Shown here in pieces: positions 6,827 through 8,813 of a stretch of DNA of 8,813 nt. Origin of the DNA: Opitutaceae bacterium (lineage in GTDB: Bacteria; Verrucomicrobiota; Verrucomicrobiia; Opitutales; Opitutaceae). The position numbers were made by a program, and so were the translations under genes. The stretch is from the NCBI GenBank assembly GCA_005786775.1, contig SYDD01000216.1, positions 1 to 8,813 of the forward strand, read 5' to 3'. Each line of letters begins with the position of its first letter. The first letter of the stretch is position 1. Below the pieces are notes generated by a model. It saw only the letters and a list, made by a program, of their open reading frames with translations, made no database searches and was not told where the DNA came from.

Positions 6827-8331
6827 GGCGAGGAATCGAGTCCGGCGGGACGCAGGCCGGTGCCCTTGGCGCCGGTCAGGCTGTCACCGAGGTCGCCGCG
6901 GATCGCCTCCGCTGCCGCCTGCAGGCGCCGCACGATCTCCGGGTGGGCCGCGGCCACGTCCCGGGTCTCCCCCGGATCGTCCTCGAGGTGGTAGAGCGAC
7001 AGCCCGATCTGCTCCACGCGGTAGCCGTGCCGGCTGGCGATGCCGTCGACGCCCGATTGCGTGATCGCGCGCGGAGCGAGCCGGCCGAAGTTGGAGGGCT
7101 TGCCGCCCTTGCCCGGCTCCGCGGCAACGGTCAGGTAGGGGTGCGGAAAGTGCAGCTTCCACGGCCCGGAGGACACCGCGTGCAGGGCGGTGCCGGAGAA
7201 GAAGAAGAGGTGCTCGTGCGGTTCCGCGGCGTCCGGGCGGCCGACCAGCAGCGGCAGGGCGGAGCGGCCGTCGATGCGGCGTTCGGGCGGCCGGCCGCCC
7301 ACGAGCTCGGTCAGCGTGGGGAGCCAGTCGATGGCCATAAAAGGAACCGCGGATACGCGGCCTGCGGGAACGCGCCCGGGCCAGCGTACGAGGCAGGGCA
7401 CGCGCACGCCGCCCTCGAAGGCAGTCAGCTTGCCCTCGCGCAAGGGGAGCGCCGAGCCCGCGTGCTCGCCGTAGGAAAGGAACGGGCCGTTGTCCGAGAT
7501 GAAGATGACCAGCGTGTTCTCCTCGAGCCCCAGCCGGCGTAGGGCGGCGAGCAGTTCGCCGATGGACGCGTCGAGCTCCTCCATCACATCCCCGTACAGC
7601 CCGCCCGCCGAGCGCCCCCGGAAAGCCTCCGAGGCGAAGATCGGGACGTGCGGCATCACGTGCGGGAGGTAGAGGAAGAAGGGCCGCGCGGCGTGGCGCT
7701 CGATGAACGCGAGGGCGCGGTCGGTGAAGCGCCGCGTGAAGCGCGACTGGTCGGGGTCGAGCTCGACGACCTCCTCGCCGTCCTGCAGGGGCAGGGGGGG
7801 CATCTCGGGGGCGAGGGTGGGGTGGTAGCGCGAGTTGTCGTTGGAGTAGGGGATGCCGAACCACTCGTCGAAGCCGTGGCGGCGCGGGTTGAACTTCGCG
7901 CGGGTGCCGAGGTGCCACTTGCCCATCCCGCCGGTGGCGTAGCCGCGCGCGCGCAACATCTCCGGCAGGAGCCACTCGTCCTCGTGGATGCCGTCGCGGC
8001 TGGTGTGGTTGAACGCGCCCTGCAGATTCAGGCGGTTCGGGTAGGCCCCGGTGAGCAGCGCCGCGCGCGAGGCGGTGCAGACGGCCTGCGCCACGTAGAA
8101 GCGCGTGAAGCGCGTGCCCTCCGCCGCAAGGCGGTCGAGGTGAGGGGTCCGGAAACCCTTGGCGCCCTGGACGCCGAGGTCCGCCCAGCCCATATCGTCG
8201 GCGACGATCAGGATGATGTTCGGCGTGGGTGCGGTCGCCGCCGGCGCGGCGGCCCGGACGGCCGTGGGACCGGAGAGGGCAAGCGCGGCCAGGACGGCGA
8301 GGGCGTGGGGCAGGTGATGCGGTGGCTTCAT
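6823..8331 (-). CDS. Exported type I sulfatase with CTASR active-site variant
   Basis: This 502-residue sulfatase is distinct from both neighbours. The N-terminus (residues 1 to about 29) is a long Ala/Leu-rich signal peptide, and NIILIVADDMGW opens the catalytic domain with metal ligands D45-D46. The modification motif is C85-T-A-S-R89 followed by AALLTG: Ala replaces the usual Pro of CxPxR, a variant accepted in many sulfatases. Other catalytic residues are K138 and H140 (GKWHLG), H224 and H228 (PHVMPH), D280-N281 (SDNG) and K301 in LPLREGKLTAFEGG. The C-terminal subdomain, with PWKLHFPH and LYHLEDDPGETRDV-type motifs, is complete. The frame stays open upstream to 8784 inside the previous sulfatase, but the ATG at 8331 is chosen because it starts the signal peptide and shares ATGA with the upstream stop. 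The 3' end overlaps the next sulfatase by 4 bp. Substrate unknown; a sulfated sugar is inferred. Confidence 0.93.
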   Translation of the reverse strand: MKPPHHLPHALAVLAALALSGPTAVRAAAPAATAPTPNIILIVADDMGWADLGVQGAKGFRTPHLDRLAAEGTRFTRFYVAQAVCTASRAALLTGAYPNRLNLQGAFNHTSRDGIHEDEWLLPEMLRARGYATGGMGKWHLGTRAKFNPRRHGFDEWFGIPYSNDNSRYHPTLAPEMPPLPLQDGEEVVELDPDQSRFTRRFTDRALAFIERHAARPFFLYLPHVMPHVPIFASEAFRGRSAGGLYGDVMEELDASIGELLAALRRLGLEENTLVIFISDNGPFLSYGEHAGSALPLREGKLTAFEGGVRVPCLVRWPGRVPAGRVSAVPFMAIDWLPTLTELVGGRPPERRIDGRSALPLLVGRPDAAEPHEHLFFFSGTALHAVSSGPWKLHFPHPYLTVAAEPGKGGKPSNFGRLAPRAITQSGVDGIASRHGYRVEQIGLSLYHLEDDPGETRDVAAAHPEIVRRLQAAAEAIRGDLGDSLTGAKGTGLRPAGLDSSP

Positions 8332-8813
8332 TTGAACTGGGGGGCGCCGGGTTGGAGTTCCCCGCGATGCCGCGCGACGGCCTGCTGGATGCGCGCCAGG
8401 ACCTCGGGGTGCGCGGCGCCGACCTCGTGGCGCTCGCCCGGGTCGTGCGGTAGGCGGAACAGGAGCGGGCGCTCTTGCGCCTCGGGCTTGGGTTGGCCGT
8501 AGCCTGCCTGGGTCTGGAAGTGCGCCTTCCAGTCGCCGAGGCGGCAGGCGAACAGCTCGAACCCGCGGTAGAAGAAGTAGGCTCGCTCGCCCAAGTCGCG
8601 CCCCTCGGCGAGCAGCGGCAGCAGGTTGGCGCCATCCAGGGTGACCCCCGCGGGCGCCGACGCGCCGGCGAGGGCCAGCGCGGTGGGAAACAGGTCGAGG
8701 AAACTGGCCGGCACGCTGGTGACCGCCGGTTTGACCCTGCCCGGCATCCACGCGATGCCGGGCACGCGCATCCCGCCTTCCCACGTGCTGCCCTTGCCCT
8801 CGCGGAGCGGCCC
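8328..8813 (-). CDS. ARSA/GALNS-like sulfatase, C-terminal 161 residues (cut by window edge)
   Basis: Only the 3' part of this gene lies in the window; the frame is open to the last base, so the start is outside and the gene is cut, not broken. The visible part begins with GPLREGKGSTWEGGMRVPG, where the Lys (seventh visible residue) is the conserved sulfate-contacting lysine after the DNG motif of type I sulfatases. The rest is the C-terminal subdomain. GDWKAHFQTQ followed by RPLLFRLPHDPGERHEV strongly resembles the end of arylsulfatase A and N-acetylgalactosamine-6-sulfatase type enzymes. The formylglycine motif, metal Asp pair and any signal peptide cannot be seen. It ends with TGA overlapping the ATG of the next sulfatase, so the three sulfatases are probably co-transcribed, with this one (or something further right) first. 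Confidence 0.9.
   Translation of the reverse strand, partial: GPLREGKGSTWEGGMRVPGIAWMPGRVKPAVTSVPASFLDLFPTALALAGASAPAGVTLDGANLLPLLAEGRDLGERAYFFYRGFELFACRLGDWKAHFQTQAGYGQPKPEAQERPLLFRLPHDPGERHEVGAAHPEVLARIQQAVARHRGELQPGAPQFK

Noticed and set aside
5129..6994. 621-codon + strand open frame opposite the sulfatases
   Set aside because: It lies antisense to a clear sulfatase with all catalytic motifs. Its Val/Gly/Arg/His-rich translation has no domain, and long antisense frames are expected at this G+C content.
7648..8502. 284-codon + strand open frame opposite the second sulfatase
   Set aside because: Antisense to a sulfatase with an intact active site; low-complexity Gly/Arg/Val translation.
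1..8813. Mobile element, CRISPR, defence or phage content
   Set aside because: No transposase or integrase motif, no terminal inverted repeats, no spaced repeats and no composition break; every gene fits a stable metabolic cluster.

Overview
This is a G+C-rich (about 70% by eye), almost fully coding window from what is most likely a PVC-superphylum bacterium, Verrucomicrobiota (an Opitutales-like lineage fits) or Planctomycetota. The strongest taxonomic clue is the pair formed by a Planctomycete-type cytochrome c / DUF1549 / DUF1553 protein and a Tat-exported DUF1501 protein. Such pairs are abundant in that superphylum and uncommon elsewhere. Several clustered, exported sulfatases and the lack of clear Shine-Dalgarno sequences fit as well.

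Layout: bases 1-155 are non-coding and hold a strong hairpin plus T-rich tract that reads as an intrinsic terminator for a + strand gene lying off the left edge. A secreted alpha/beta-hydrolase (esterase type) follows on the - strand (156-1022). A 135-bp divergent gap (1023-1157) contains a near-perfect inverted repeat. Next comes a + strand two-gene operon, 1158-3611 (PSC1-DUF1549-DUF1553) and 3608-5053 (DUF1501), joined by an ATGA start/stop overlap. A 27-bp convergent gap with two tandem hairpins (the second one running into the next gene's stop) separates it from a - strand sulfatase operon, read right to left. That operon contains an ARSA/GALNS-like sulfatase cut by the window edge (8328-8813), a second sulfatase (6823-8331) and a third (5081-6826), again joined by ATGA overlaps.

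How the genes may work together (inference): every product carries an export signal, except the truncated sulfatase, whose N-terminus is not visible. The set looks like a periplasmic or surface module for a sulfated and possibly acylated polysaccharide, with three sulfatases of different active-site types to remove sulfate esters and an esterase to remove acyl groups. The heme-binding DUF1549/DUF1553 protein and its DUF1501 partner have no established biochemical function that I know of; they are the least understood part of the window. I see no CRISPR array, tRNA, rRNA, transposase, phage gene or defence gene here. All large ORFs in other frames are G+C-driven shadows.
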